Part shown: positions 24,547-33,314 of the stretch, in pieces
How positions within the stretch are numbered: position 1 is the first letter of the stretch
Layout: each line of letters opens with the position of its first letter
Assembly (NCBI RefSeq): GCF_014646155.1
Contig: NZ_BMMX01000042.1
Location: forward strand, 1-48,471
From: Mangrovihabitans endophyticus
GTDB lineage: Bacteria > Actinomycetota > Actinomycetes > Mycobacteriales > Micromonosporaceae
Length of the DNA stretch: 48,471 bases
Direction of reading: 5' to 3'
Made by a program: the position numbers and the translations under genes
Notes under the pieces: generated by a model
Databases searched by the model: none
The model's input: only the letters and a program-made list of their open reading frames with translations
Told to the model about the DNA's origin: nothing

Positions 24547-25932
24547 ATGCGCACGGGATTCGCGAGGGGGGCCTCCATGCCCTGGGTCAACGATGTCCGT
24601 CGGCGTGCGCAGGAACGGCTCGCCACCGCCCGGCAAGCCACACCGCCGCCGTACGTGGTCGGCGACGAGGTCGACGAGGCCGACGGCGCCGTGCAGGACG
24701 CGCCCGCGGCGCCCGAGACCGCCCGGGACGACCTGCTGCCCCGCAGCGTCCGCACGGCCGGCGCCTGGGCGTGGCGGTTCATCCTTTTCGTCGTCGCGGG
24801 CTACCTCCTGATCCGGCTGATCTCGCTGCTCAGCGTCGTGGTCATCCCGGTGGTGGTGGCGATCCTGCTGGCCGCCCTGCTGCAGCCCGGCTCGGCATGG
24901 CTGCGCCGGCGCGGGATGGGCAAATCGCCGGCTGCGGCGGTGATGCTGATCGGCGGGCTGATCCTGGTCTTCGGCGGACTGGGACTGATCGTCGAGGCGG
25001 TCATCTCCCAGTCCGGCATCCTGACCGATCAGGTCGGGCAGGGCATTCGGCAGGTACAGGCGTGGCTGGCCAACGGCCCGCTCAACCTGTCACAGACGCA
25101 GATCGACAACGCCGTCACCACGCTGCAGAACACCATCGCGAACAACCGGGCGGCGTTGACCTCCGGCGCGCTGAGCACCGCCACCACCATCGGGCATGTC
25201 GCGGCCGGATTCTTCCTGGCGCTGTTCACGCTGTTCTTCTTCCTCCGCGACGGCGGCCCGATCTGGGACTTCCTGTGCCGCCTGCTGCCCCGTGACGCGC
25301 GGCTGCCGGTCGCCCGCGCCGGGCACTACTCCTGGCACACCCTGGTCTCCTATGTGCACGCCACGGTGCTGGTCGCCTTCGTGGACGCGGTCGGCATCGG
25401 CATCGGACTGTTCATCATGGGCATCCCGCTGGCCCTGCCGCTGGCCGCGCTGGTCTTCCTCGGCGCCTTCATCCCGGTCGTCGGCGCCACCGTCACCGGG
25501 GCCGTCGCGGTGCTCGTGGCGCTGGTCACCCAGGGCCCGGTCAGCGCCCTCATCGTGCTCGGCATCGTGATCGGTGTGCAGCAGTTGGAGGGACATGTGC
25601 TGCAGCCGCTGATCATGGGACGCGCGGTCGCGATCCACCCGCTGGCGGTGATCCTGTCCATCGCCGCCGGAGTCGTGGTCGCCGGCATCGTCGGCGGCCT
25701 CATCGCGGTGCCGCTGCTGGCGGTGCTGAACACGGCGGTCCGCTACCTGGTGCGGCATCCCGACGGCTCGCCGACCCCGGATCGGAAGCCGCCCGGCACC
25801 GAGGCGGTGAATCCGGATTCCGACGACGAAGCGGCACCGGACGATCCGGCCGAGCCGGTCAGTTCTCCTCCCACTCCCGCAACGCACGGCTCAGAATCTC
25901 CGGCGTACGGTTCGGCGGCTCCGCCTCGATGA
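24547..25932 (+). CDS. AI-2E family transporter (PF01594)
   Basis: The 461-residue membrane protein has the pattern of the AI-2E/PerM permease family: membrane segments FILFVVAGYLLIRLISLL and VVVIPVVVAILLAALLQP, then GLGLIVEAVISQ and a long soluble segment. The C-terminal bundle has FFLALFTLFFFLRDGG, VFLGAFIPVVGATVTG and EGHVLQPLIMGRAVAIHPL. The family exports autoinducer-2 in one case, but most members have unknown substrates. The hydrophilic tail overlaps the convergent XRE gene by about 74 bp. An ATG at 24547 (GAGGG site) and one at 24577 (GAGGGGGG site) are both plausible starts. Confidence 0.88.
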   Translation: MRTGFARGASMPWVNDVRRRAQERLATARQATPPPYVVGDEVDEADGAVQDAPAAPETARDDLLPRSVRTAGAWAWRFILFVVAGYLLIRLISLLSVVVIPVVVAILLAALLQPGSAWLRRRGMGKSPAAAVMLIGGLILVFGGLGLIVEAVISQSGILTDQVGQGIRQVQAWLANGPLNLSQTQIDNAVTTLQNTIANNRAALTSGALSTATTIGHVAAGFFLALFTLFFFLRDGGPIWDFLCRLLPRDARLPVARAGHYSWHTLVSYVHATVLVAFVDAVGIGIGLFIMGIPLALPLAALVFLGAFIPVVGATVTGAVAVLVALVTQGPVSALIVLGIVIGVQQLEGHVLQPLIMGRAVAIHPLAVILSIAAGVVVAGIVGGLIAVPLLAVLNTAVRYLVRHPDGSPTPDRKPPGTEAVNPDSDDEAAPDDPAEPVSSPPTPATHGSESPAYGSAAPPR

Positions 25933-26734
25933 ACAGCCGGCCCACCGCGGCCGCGTATTCGTCCACGTCCTCCCGCTTGTCCAGATAGACCGCGCCGGTC
26001 AGGTGCTCCAGGTAGACCACGTCGGGCAGATCCTCGTGCGGGAAGCGGAGGATGCTGAACGCGCCGCCGGTCGCCGCGTGCCCGCCGGACCGGAACGGGA
26101 TCACCTGCAACCGCACGTTGCGCTGGGTGCACGCCTTCAGCAGGGCCGCGATCTGCTCACGCATCACGGCCGGGCCGCCGATGGGGCGGTGCAGCACGGC
26201 CTCGTCGAGCACCGCCCACAGCCGCGGCGGGACGTCTCGCGACAACAGTTGCTGGCGAGCCATCCGCAGGTCCGCGCGGCGGTCGATCTCCTCGTGCCGG
26301 GCGGTGCCGTGCCCCAGCCGGATGACGGCTCGCGCGTACGCGTCGGTCTGCAGCAGGCCCGGCACGAACTGGACCTCGTACGTCCGGATCAGCTCGGCCG
26401 ACTGTTCCAGGTCCAGATAGTTCTGGAACCACGAGGTGAGCAGGTCGCTGTAGGCGTACCACCAGCCGGGCGTGTTCGCCTCCCGGGCCAGCTCGACCAG
26501 CCGCTTGTGCTCCTCCTCGTCCGTGATGCCGTACAGCTTCAGCAGATCGACCACGTCGCGTTCCTTGAACGCCACCCGGCCCAGCTCCATCCGGCTGATC
26601 TTGGACTCGGAGCCACGGATCTCGTAACCGGCCTGCTCGCGGCTCATCCCGGCCGCCTGGCGCAGGTTACGCAGACGCGCGCCCAACTGGATGCGGCGTA
26701 CGGTCGGCCCGCTGCTCTGATGCCCCGTTGTCAC
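25859..26734 (-). CDS. XRE regulator with DUF5753-like C-terminus
   Basis: The 291-residue protein has an N-terminal XRE helix-turn-helix (LGARLRNLRQAAGMSREQAG, SESKISRMELGRV). A DUF5753-type domain follows, with GWWYAYSDLLTSWFQNYLDL, VQFVPGLLQTDAYARAV and RLWAVLDEAVLHRPIGG. Such regulators are numerous in filamentous actinomycetes and often sit with small DUF397-type partner genes; here a 51-codon gene lies directly upstream. The GTG at 26734 has a GGAGG site 7 nt upstream. The frame is open to 27049, but that part covers the small gene in another frame. It probably acts on morphogenesis or secondary metabolism; target unknown. Confidence 0.9.
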   Translation of the reverse strand: MTTGHQSSGPTVRRIQLGARLRNLRQAAGMSREQAGYEIRGSESKISRMELGRVAFKERDVVDLLKLYGITDEEEHKRLVELAREANTPGWWYAYSDLLTSWFQNYLDLEQSAELIRTYEVQFVPGLLQTDAYARAVIRLGHGTARHEEIDRRADLRMARQQLLSRDVPPRLWAVLDEAVLHRPIGGPAVMREQIAALLKACTQRNVRLQVIPFRSGGHAATGGAFSILRFPHEDLPDVVYLEHLTGAVYLDKREDVDEYAAAVGRLFIEAEPPNRTPEILSRALREWEEN

Positions 26735-26754
26735 GTGGTTGCCTCCGGCGGGGC

Positions 26755-26910
26755 CTATGCCTTGCGCCGGACGGCGCAACACTTGTCGATCACGGTGGTG
26801 TCGGCTCCGGGCTCCACCCGCCGGGCTCGGTTCGCGTCGTCGGCCATACGGCCTAGGGTACCCGTCATGATCGATGCCGTCGGCCGGTCGATGTCCGAGT
26901 TGTCGGTCAT
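26755..26910 (-). CDS. Small conserved-looking protein ahead of the XRE gene
   Basis: A 51-codon gene from ATG 26910 to TAG 26757-26755 with a strong GGAGG-type ribosome site. It begins MTDNSDIDRPTAS and ends with DKCCAVRRKA. It precedes the XRE regulator by 20 nt on the same strand, the position often held by small DUF397-type partners; I do not see the DUF397 motif itself. The CC pair near the C-terminus could bind metal or form a disulfide. Function unknown. Confidence 0.55.
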   Translation of the reverse strand: MTDNSDIDRPTASIMTGTLGRMADDANRARRVEPGADTTVIDKCCAVRRKA

Positions 26911-27013
26911 AACGTGTTCCCTCCTCCCCCGGATTCCAGGTCTGACCTGAGCAGACGGCCGTCAGCATAGACCTCGGCGCGTTCCTAGCCGACGCGACCG
27001 GCCGGGCACAGAC

Positions 27014-27047
27014 GATCCCCGTGCCGGCAACGGCCGACACGGGGATC
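27014..27047 (-). terminator. Hairpin terminator behind the LPRTG gene
   Basis: GATCCCCGTG (27014-27023) pairs perfectly with CACGGGGATC (27038-27047) around a 14-nt loop. It lies 25 nt after the stop of the wall-protein gene on the minus strand. No U-run. Confidence 0.65.
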
Positions 27048-27071
27048 ATGCAGACGTGCGATGTGGAACTG

Positions 27072-28535
27072 TCAGTACCAGTCTCCGGTACGCGACGGCC
27101 GGGGCCGGGGCCGGCGCCTACGGGTGATCATGATGATCGCCGCGCCGCCCGCCACCAGGATCACCGCTCCGCCGATCATCGCCGCGGTGTTGGTCCCGGT
27201 ACGCGGCAGGTTGCTCCCGCTCTCGTTGGCCGCGGGCTCGGCCCGCACGGTGCTGACCGGGTCCGGGTCCGGCGCACCGGTGTCGTCGTCCGCGTCGTCG
27301 CCGGACGTCGCGGCGAGGCTGGACACGCTGGGCTGCGGGTTGGCGGCGGACTCCGCGTCGTCGCCGGTCGACGTGTCGGACACGGTATTCGCCTGGCCCT
27401 GCTGGTCACCGGTGTCCGTGCCGCCCGAGCTCTTGCCACCCGAGCTCTTGCCACCCGATGCCTTGTTGCCCGAGCTCTTGCCACCCGAGCTCTTGCTACC
27501 GGTGTTCTTCGTGCTGCCGGTGTCCTTGGTGGCGCCGTCCTTGGCCGAGTCCTTCGTGGACGTCGGCGTGGAGGGCTCGTCGACGATCGTCTTGTCGGTC
27601 GTCGGCTGGTCCGCCTCCTCGCCGTTCATGCCTTGATCGCCCTGGCCGGCGCCGTCACCGTTCATGCCGCCATCGCCCTGACCCTGATCGCCGCCCTGGT
27701 CGCCGTTGCCCTGGTCGCCGTTGCCCCCCTGGTCGCCGTTGCCCCCCTGGTCGCCGTTGCCCTGGTCGCCTTGGCCGGGCGGGTCTTCCGCCGGCGGCGT
27801 GGTCGGCTCCTCGGCCGGCGGATCCGCGTCACCGCCCCGGACCTTGATGCGCACGGCGTCGAACGCGGGTGTCTGGTTCGCCCGCTCCATCATCGGGATG
27901 CGGTGCGACCCGTCACCGGCCCACGACGCGCACTGCGCGGTGCCCGCATCGGGCAGGCCGGGAACCTGAATGGTGACCGTGTCCGGCGCCGCGCCGCCCT
28001 GACTGTCCTCGGTGGCCACGAAGAACGCCGGCACCGGTGCCGGGTCGTTCGCCTCCTTCGTGGTGGTCAGCATCCGGCACGCGGTGTGGAAGTGACCGCG
28101 GGTGAGACCCTCGTCGGTCAGCACCGAACTCTCCACGTAGTACCCACCCTGACCGGCCGCGAGGAACCGGTCACGCACCAGGTTTCGGGTGCTCACCTTC
28201 AACGTGAACGCCTCACCCGTACGCACCGAGCGGGGAGCGCTGGTGATGAGCAGCGACGGGTTCTTGGCCGCCGGGCCCACCTCGCCGAACGCGGTCGACA
28301 CGCAACGGTCACCGACCTGGAAGCCGTCGTGCGGCTTCAGCGTGCTCTCCGAACAGTCGTTGGCCAGCACGTCCAGACCGTTCGCCGACCCACCCGCGGT
28401 GGGCTGGGTGTCCGCGTTGGAGATCTGGGTAACCCCGATGATCGCTCCGAACACCACGAGGGCGCCCGCCGCGCCCAGCAGACGACGGTCGATGCGCCGT
28501 CCGCCAGCGGCCCGGCGGGGGTTCGACCTACGCAT
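27072..28535 (-). CDS. LPxTG cell-wall-anchored protein with low-complexity stalk
   Basis: The 487-residue secreted protein begins with a basic signal segment (RRLLGAAGALVVFGAIIGV). Residues about 50-240 form a conserved-looking domain with DGFQVGDRC, LTRGHFHTACRML and GTAQCASWAGDGSHRIPMM. Next come a GDQGGN-type repeat stalk (about 255-300), a TKDSAKDGATKD section and a KSSGGKSSG section. The end is a sortase signal: LPRTG, the hydrophobic span AAMIGGAVILVAGGAAIIMI and a basic tail. Sortase would link it to peptidoglycan. Similar N-terminal domains occur in uncharacterised actinobacterial secreted proteins. No sortase gene is in the window. Terminated by the hairpin at 27014-27047. Confidence 0.85.
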   Translation of the reverse strand: MRRSNPRRAAGGRRIDRRLLGAAGALVVFGAIIGVTQISNADTQPTAGGSANGLDVLANDCSESTLKPHDGFQVGDRCVSTAFGEVGPAAKNPSLLITSAPRSVRTGEAFTLKVSTRNLVRDRFLAAGQGGYYVESSVLTDEGLTRGHFHTACRMLTTTKEANDPAPVPAFFVATEDSQGGAAPDTVTIQVPGLPDAGTAQCASWAGDGSHRIPMMERANQTPAFDAVRIKVRGGDADPPAEEPTTPPAEDPPGQGDQGNGDQGGNGDQGGNGDQGNGDQGGDQGQGDGGMNGDGAGQGDQGMNGEEADQPTTDKTIVDEPSTPTSTKDSAKDGATKDTGSTKNTGSKSSGGKSSGNKASGGKSSGGKSSGGTDTGDQQGQANTVSDTSTGDDAESAANPQPSVSSLAATSGDDADDDTGAPDPDPVSTVRAEPAANESGSNLPRTGTNTAAMIGGAVILVAGGAAIIMITRRRRPRPRPSRTGDWY

Positions 28536-28700
28536 GTCATTACCTCTTCTATCGCTTCGCGCTACGACAGCCCCATTCCCGAGCCGTTCACCGGTAGCAG
28601 GACGACCGTAAATTCCCCGCCGCGCGCACGCTATTGAGCAGCGATTATTTGAGGCACTAATAGGCCGAAATTAAAGAAGAAATATGCGCCCCGTCCCGAA

Positions 28701-28734
28701 CGCCGGGGATCGTCCGTTCGGACGATGCCCGGCG
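28701..28734. repeat. 34-bp near-perfect palindrome
   Basis: Bases 28701-28716 pair with 28719-28734 with a single G-G mismatch, giving arms of 16 bp around TT. It lies in the divergent gap between the LPRTG gene and the flavocytochrome gene, next to the dispersed repeat copy 2. It may be a terminator of an unrecognised transcript or a dyad binding site. The rest of 28536-28895 holds an AT-rich promoter-like stretch (28640-28685) and no gene I can support. Confidence 0.65.
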
Positions 28735-28736
28735 TT

Positions 28737-28772
28737 CGACAGGCTCGATGCCAAGTTGAAAAGGTTCATTGC
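28737..28772 (-). repeat. Dispersed 36-bp repeat, copy 2
   Basis: The reverse complement matches 3180-3214 in 33 of 36 aligned positions, with one T inserted. It directly abuts the palindrome at 28701-28734; copy 1 also has a hairpin on the same side. On the minus strand an ATG inside the repeat opens a 33-codon frame (MNLFNLASSL...) ending at 28671, without a ribosome site. Confidence 0.6.
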
Positions 28773-28895
28773 CATCGACGATGCTCGCGGCCCGCCGACA
28801 GCGCACTCGGCGGGAAACCCGTCGCCGAAGCGGTGAACCACTTCCACACACCGGCGGTACGCGCAGGTGAGGACACCGACCGCGGAGGACCGACG

Positions 28896-30224
28896 ATGAC
28901 GGCGACGACCCGAACCCTGCCCCGCACCGGCCTGCCCCCGGCCGTCACCGCGGGTACCCTGCTGACCGCGCTGGCCGGCATCAACCTGCTGATCGTGGTG
29001 ATCCTGTTCGTCACCACCGATCTGCCGGTGAAGAACAGTCTCATCGAGACGGGCAGATTCTTCGGGGTCCTCGCGGCGTACGCGATAATCCTGCAGATCT
29101 TTCTCATCGCCCGGCTGCCGTGGCTGGACAACCGGATCGGCATGGACCGGCTCACTTCGTGGCATCGCCGGGTCGGATTCTCGCTGTTCTGGACGCTGAC
29201 GCTGCACCTCGCCTTCATCGTCGCCGGATACGCCCGGCTCGACGGCAACCCGCTCCTGGTGCAGGCGCTGAGCCTGGCCGGGTCGGTGCCGGTGCTGCTC
29301 GGCATGGCGGCCTACCTGATCGTCCTGGCGGTGGCGGTGATGTCGATCCGGTACGCACGACGCCGCCTGCAGTACGAGACCTGGCACGCCGTCCACCTCG
29401 GACTGTACGCCGCCGTCGCGCTGGCATTGATCCACCAACTGTTCGAGGTCACCACGTTCACCGCCACCCGCGCCGCGGCCGCGTACTGGTGGACGCTGTG
29501 GATCCTGGCCGTGGCCGCGCTTGCCGCCGGGCGCCTGATCCTGCCGCTGGTGCGCAACGCGCGGCACCAGTTCCGGGTGTCCGCGGTCGTGCCGGAGTCC
29601 GACGATGTGGTGTCGGTGCATGTCACCGGGCGCGATCTGGACCGGCTCCCGGCGCGTGCCGGCCAGTTCATGCTCTGGCGCTTCCCCGGACACAACACGT
29701 GGTGGCAGGTCAACCCGTTCTCCCTGTCCGCCGCACCGGACGGCACGTCGCTGCGGCTCACCGCACGAGCCGTGGGCACCACCAGCGCCGGGCTGCGCCG
29801 CCTCACCCCGGGCGCCCGGGTGTTCGCCGAAGGTCCGTACGGCGCGTTCACCACGGCCCAGCGCGTACGGGAGAAGACGCTGCTGATCGCGGGCGGTGTC
29901 GGCGTGACACCGATCCGGGCCCTGCTGGAGGAACTGCGCGGCGACGCGATCGTGCTCTACCGGGTGCGCAGCGCGGACGACGCGGTGCTGCTGAGCGAAC
30001 TCAAGGCGCTTGCCGGTGACCACGTTCACGTGCTCACCGGCCGCAGCAGCGTGGTGCAGCCGTTCACCCCGGCGAACCTGGCCACCGTGGTGCCGGACAT
30101 CACCGACCGGGACGTCTACGTGTGCGGGCCGCCGGCCATGACCGAGGCGGTGCTGCGCAGCCTGCGCGAACTCGGCGTGCCACCGGCGCAGACGCATGCG
30201 GAACGGTTCTCCCTCGCGTCCTGA
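28896..30224 (+). CDS. Ferric-reductase-like flavocytochrome (ferredoxin reductase family)
   Basis: The 442-residue membrane oxidoreductase combines a ferric-reductase-type haem domain with an FAD/NAD module. The haem part has about six membrane segments with paired His in TSWHRRVGFSLFWTLTLHLA and TWHAVHLGLYAAVALALIHQ. The FAD site is near VNPFSLSAAPDG, the NAD site is LIAGGVGVTPIRALLEEL, and the C-terminal DVYVCGPPAMTEAVLRSL is typical. It moves electrons from NAD(P)H across the membrane, probably to iron or oxygen species. The ATG at 28896 has a GGAGG site 7 nt upstream. Monocistronic by position. Confidence 0.88.
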   Translation: MTATTRTLPRTGLPPAVTAGTLLTALAGINLLIVVILFVTTDLPVKNSLIETGRFFGVLAAYAIILQIFLIARLPWLDNRIGMDRLTSWHRRVGFSLFWTLTLHLAFIVAGYARLDGNPLLVQALSLAGSVPVLLGMAAYLIVLAVAVMSIRYARRRLQYETWHAVHLGLYAAVALALIHQLFEVTTFTATRAAAAYWWTLWILAVAALAAGRLILPLVRNARHQFRVSAVVPESDDVVSVHVTGRDLDRLPARAGQFMLWRFPGHNTWWQVNPFSLSAAPDGTSLRLTARAVGTTSAGLRRLTPGARVFAEGPYGAFTTAQRVREKTLLIAGGVGVTPIRALLEELRGDAIVLYRVRSADDAVLLSELKALAGDHVHVLTGRSSVVQPFTPANLATVVPDITDRDVYVCGPPAMTEAVLRSLRELGVPPAQTHAERFSLAS

Positions 30225-30303
30225 GCGCGGCACCGCCGGCGCCGCTGTCAGGTACGCGTCTCAGCGCTGGTGACGGCCGCTTTCGGCCAAGATTCTGTGG
30301 GGC

Positions 30304-31209
30304 ATGACTTCGTTCGACCGGCACCGCGTACGGGCAAGCGCCGACCGATTGCAGGACCGGCGGCACCGGCTGGCCGGTGCGGTCACGACGCGACCGGGCT
30401 GGGATCCCGCGCACGAGGAGATGGCCGAGATCCTGCAGACGCCACCGACCGACATCGGCGGTGTGCTGTCCACGCTTGTCGCCGTGCAGACCGTCCTGGA
30501 ACGGCTGCCGCCCAAGGCGAAGGCGAACCGGGTGGCCGCCTTCAACTCGCTCTACTACACCATCACGGCCCGGGTGGCGCGCTCGCTCACCGGGCCCAAC
30601 GTGCACGATCCGGTGTTCTTGGAGCAGCTCGACGTGGAGTTCGCCAAGCTCTACTTCGTCGCGCTACGCCGGTGGGGCGAGGGCGACGAACGCACGCCGG
30701 ACGTGTGGGAGGTGCTGTTCCGGCGGGCTCAGGACACCGGGGTCAGCCGGCTCTGCGCGGCGATGCTGGGCGTCAACGCGCACATCAACCACGACCTGTC
30801 GCTGGCATTGATCGCCACCTGGCGCTCGGTGGGTGCGCCGGAGCCGCATGTCACCCATCCGGACTACCTGCTGGTTAACCGGATCTTCTACGAGGCGATC
30901 CCGACCCTGCGCAGGCGCTACTCCACCCCGTGGCAACTGCGCATCGACCGGTACGTCGGCGACCTGGACGACTGGACGCAGGATCTGCTGGTGGCGAGCA
31001 CCCGGGCATTGGCATGGGAGCAGGGCGAACGCCTGTGGCCGCTGCGCGACGACGACGGTGATTTCGGGCAGGCGTGCATGACCATGGACCGGGCGGCGGC
31101 CCTGGTCGGCGAACTTCTGATCCACGGCGACGGGGTGGTGACCCGCGCGGGCGTGCTGGCGAGTGCGGCGTGGCGGCGGTTGCGACCGCATCGGCGCCGA
31201 TCGCGATGA
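30304..31209 (+). CDS. DUF5995 family protein
   Basis: The 301-residue protein is mostly helical and has the DUF5995 signature AAMLGVNAHINHDLSLALI, preceded by FNSLYYTITARV and VFLEQLDVEFAKLY. The His residues of the NAHINHD motif could bind metal. Function unknown. ATG preceded by GGGG. It stands between the flavocytochrome and MFS genes with separate spacing on both sides. Confidence 0.82.
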   Translation: MTSFDRHRVRASADRLQDRRHRLAGAVTTRPGWDPAHEEMAEILQTPPTDIGGVLSTLVAVQTVLERLPPKAKANRVAAFNSLYYTITARVARSLTGPNVHDPVFLEQLDVEFAKLYFVALRRWGEGDERTPDVWEVLFRRAQDTGVSRLCAAMLGVNAHINHDLSLALIATWRSVGAPEPHVTHPDYLLVNRIFYEAIPTLRRRYSTPWQLRIDRYVGDLDDWTQDLLVASTRALAWEQGERLWPLRDDDGDFGQACMTMDRAAALVGELLIHGDGVVTRAGVLASAAWRRLRPHRRRSR

Positions 31210-31273
31210 CCCAGGCCCACGATCGCGCGTGACGAGCGCGACTCCCGTTGTCGATTGCCGCGGCCGCGTCATG

Positions 31274-31292
31274 TTCATAAGCTAGTTATGAA
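31274..31292. promoter_or_regulatory. AT-rich dyad upstream of the MFS gene
   Basis: TTCATAA and TTATGAA are perfect 7-bp arms around GCTAG, about 50 nt ahead of the MFS start. So AT-rich a 19-bp dyad is unusual here and resembles operators of MarR-, PadR- or TetR-type regulators. No such regulator gene is adjacent. Confidence 0.55.
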
Positions 31293-31341
31293 TCTTGAGC
31301 GGCACGCCGGCGTCATGCCGGCTCGATGGGAGCACCCGCGC

Positions 31342-33048
31342 ATGAGCGCACCACACGGAAAACCCGCCAGCCCGTTCCGGCAGCCCCGGGCCGTCTGGGC
31401 GGTCGCCTTCGCCTGCGTCATCTCGTTCATGGGCATCGGCCTGGTCGATCCGATCCTGCCCGCGCTCGCCAGCAGCCTGCACGCCTCACCCAGCCAGGTG
31501 TCGCTGCTGTTCACCAGCTATCTGGTGGTGACCGCCGTGGCCATGCTCGTGGTGGGCTGGGTGTCCAGCCGCTTCGGCGCCAAGCGGACACTGGTGATCG
31601 GGCTGAGCATCATCGTGGTGTTCGCGGCACTCGCCGGCGCCTCCGGCTCGATCGGCGGGATCGTCGGCTTCCGCGCCGGGTGGGGGCTGGGCAACGCGCT
31701 GTTCATCGCCACCAGCCTGGCCGTCATCGTGGCGTCCGCCAGCGGCGGGTTCGCCGGCGCGATCATCCTGTACGAGACCGCCCTCGGCCTGGGCATCGCG
31801 GTCGGTCCGCTGCTCGGCGGCGAACTGGGCAGCATCAGTTGGCGCGGCCCGTTCTTCGGCGTCGCGGTGCTGATGGCGATCGCCCTCGTCGCGACCATCG
31901 TGTTCGTCCCGGCGCTGCCCCGGCCCGCCCACCGCACCTCGCTGTCCGCGCCGCTCAAGGCGTTGCGCCACCGCGGCCTGCTGACCATGGGCATCATGGC
32001 GCTGCTCTACAACTGGGGCTTCTTCACCATGCTCGGCTACGCGCCGTACCCGATGGAGCTGGACGCGCACCGCCTCGGGCTGGTGTTCACCGGGTGGGGC
32101 TTGCTGGTGGCGCTCTTCAGCGTGTTCTTCGCGCCCCGCCTGCAGTCCCGGTTCGGCACCGCGCCGGTGCTCTACGTCAATCTGGTCGGCCTGGCCGTGG
32201 TGATGGCGGTCATCGCGGCCGGCGTGCACACCCCGGCGGCGGTGATCGTCGCGGTGATTGTCAGTGGCGCCTTCATCGGCATCAACAACACGCTCACCAC
32301 CCAGGCGGTGATGCTGGTGTCGCCGGTCGAGCGGCCGGTCGCCTCGTCCGCGTACGGCTTCGTGCGCTTCATCGGTGGCGGCCTCGCGCCGTACGTGGCC
32401 GGAAAGATCGCCGACGCGACCGACCTGAGCATCCCGTTCTATCTCGGCGGGGTGACGTTCCTGCTCGCGGTGGTGGTGCTCGCGAGCGGGCACCGGCTGA
32501 TCGCGGCGGCCGAGGCGCAGCCGCAGGAGCAACCAGCGGCGCGGGTGGAACCGATCGGCGCCACCGCCGAGCGGCCGGTCCTGGTGGCGGTGGGGGCGCA
32601 CGACGGCGCGGCGGCGACCGTCGACGCGGCGGCCGGCCTCGCCCGCGACCGCGGTGCGACCCTGGAGATCGTCCGGATTCGCGAAACGCGGGTGATCGAG
32701 GAACTGGCCATTGACCCCGAGGATGAACAGGATGCGCTGGCGGCGGTGTCCGCGCACGTGGACCGGATGGCGGCCGGTGGCGTAGCGGCCACCGGCGCGG
32801 TGCTGATCAGCGTCGGTGACCATGCGGCGGCGGGTCGCGCCCTGGCCCAGTACGCGAGCCAGGTGGGTGCACGGATGGTCGCGGTGGGCCGCTCGCCGCG
32901 CGGACCGCTGGTGCAGTTCGCCGACGGCGGCTTCACCGCGGCACTGACGCACGCCGCGAAGGTTCCGGTGCTGCTGATCGAGCCGGATCGGGAGCCGTAC
33001 GAGCTGAGCACGGCCGCCCTGGTCGACCTGCGCAACGGCACAGCCTGA
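31342..33048 (+). CDS. MFS transporter fused to a universal stress (UspA-like) domain
   Basis: The 568-residue protein has 12 membrane segments of a DHA1-type drug/metabolite exporter: motif A at GWVSSRFGAKRTL, and motif C-like EAALGLGIAVGPLLGG in the form ETALGLGIAVGPLLGG. After a linker (residues about 390-420) comes a complete cytoplasmic Usp domain: RPVLVAVGAHDGAAATVDAA, with the ATP-loop-like VAVGRSPRGPLVQF and KVPVLLIEPD. Such MFS-Usp fusions are known in actinomycetes and may let nucleotide state modulate export. The ATG at 31342 (GGGAG, 9 nt) is preferred; an ATG at 31288 lies inside the dyad at 31274-31292. The next gene is convergent across a repeat-rich gap. Confidence 0.86.
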   Translation: MSAPHGKPASPFRQPRAVWAVAFACVISFMGIGLVDPILPALASSLHASPSQVSLLFTSYLVVTAVAMLVVGWVSSRFGAKRTLVIGLSIIVVFAALAGASGSIGGIVGFRAGWGLGNALFIATSLAVIVASASGGFAGAIILYETALGLGIAVGPLLGGELGSISWRGPFFGVAVLMAIALVATIVFVPALPRPAHRTSLSAPLKALRHRGLLTMGIMALLYNWGFFTMLGYAPYPMELDAHRLGLVFTGWGLLVALFSVFFAPRLQSRFGTAPVLYVNLVGLAVVMAVIAAGVHTPAAVIVAVIVSGAFIGINNTLTTQAVMLVSPVERPVASSAYGFVRFIGGGLAPYVAGKIADATDLSIPFYLGGVTFLLAVVVLASGHRLIAAAEAQPQEQPAARVEPIGATAERPVLVAVGAHDGAAATVDAAAGLARDRGATLEIVRIRETRVIEELAIDPEDEQDALAAVSAHVDRMAAGGVAATGAVLISVGDHAAAGRALAQYASQVGARMVAVGRSPRGPLVQFADGGFTAALTHAAKVPVLLIEPDREPYELSTAALVDLRNGTA

Positions 33049-33131
33049 CCCCCGCCCCGCCCCGCCCCACCCCCACCCCGGCCCGCCCGCGCCCCGGCCC
33101 CGCCCGCCGGCACGTCCGGCCCCCGCCCGCC

Positions 33132-33195
33132 GGCACGTCCGCACGTCGGCACGTCGGCACGTCGGCACGTCCGCACGTCCGCACGTCCGCGCGTC
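33132..33195. repeat. 8-bp tandem repeat array
   Basis: Eight consecutive units of SGCACGTC (S = G or C; the last is CGCGCGTC) fill 33132-33195. Each unit contains the self-complementary ACGT. A partial extra copy, CCGCCGGCACGTCCG, lies upstream at about 33106-33120. The flanking 33049-33131 is C-rich low-complexity sequence. No spacers, so not CRISPR. Confidence 0.8.
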
Positions 33196-33314
33196 GGCCG
33201 ATCTTGAGCCTTCCGCGCCCGACTGCGCGTGGGCCGAGTAGTGGGCGCGGACGTAGGCACGTGCTATACCCGACTTGTCTGACCACGAGACCAAGATCGC
33301 CGCAGCGTTGCCGA

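Noticed and set aside
33132..33195. CRISPR array
   Set aside because: Units are 8 bp and directly adjacent, with no spacers and no cas genes.
31486..33294. 602-codon minus-strand open frame opposite the MFS-Usp gene
   Set aside because: It is an antisense shadow; its composition is His/Arg/Gly/Gln-rich without domain features, and the opposite strand is clearly coding.
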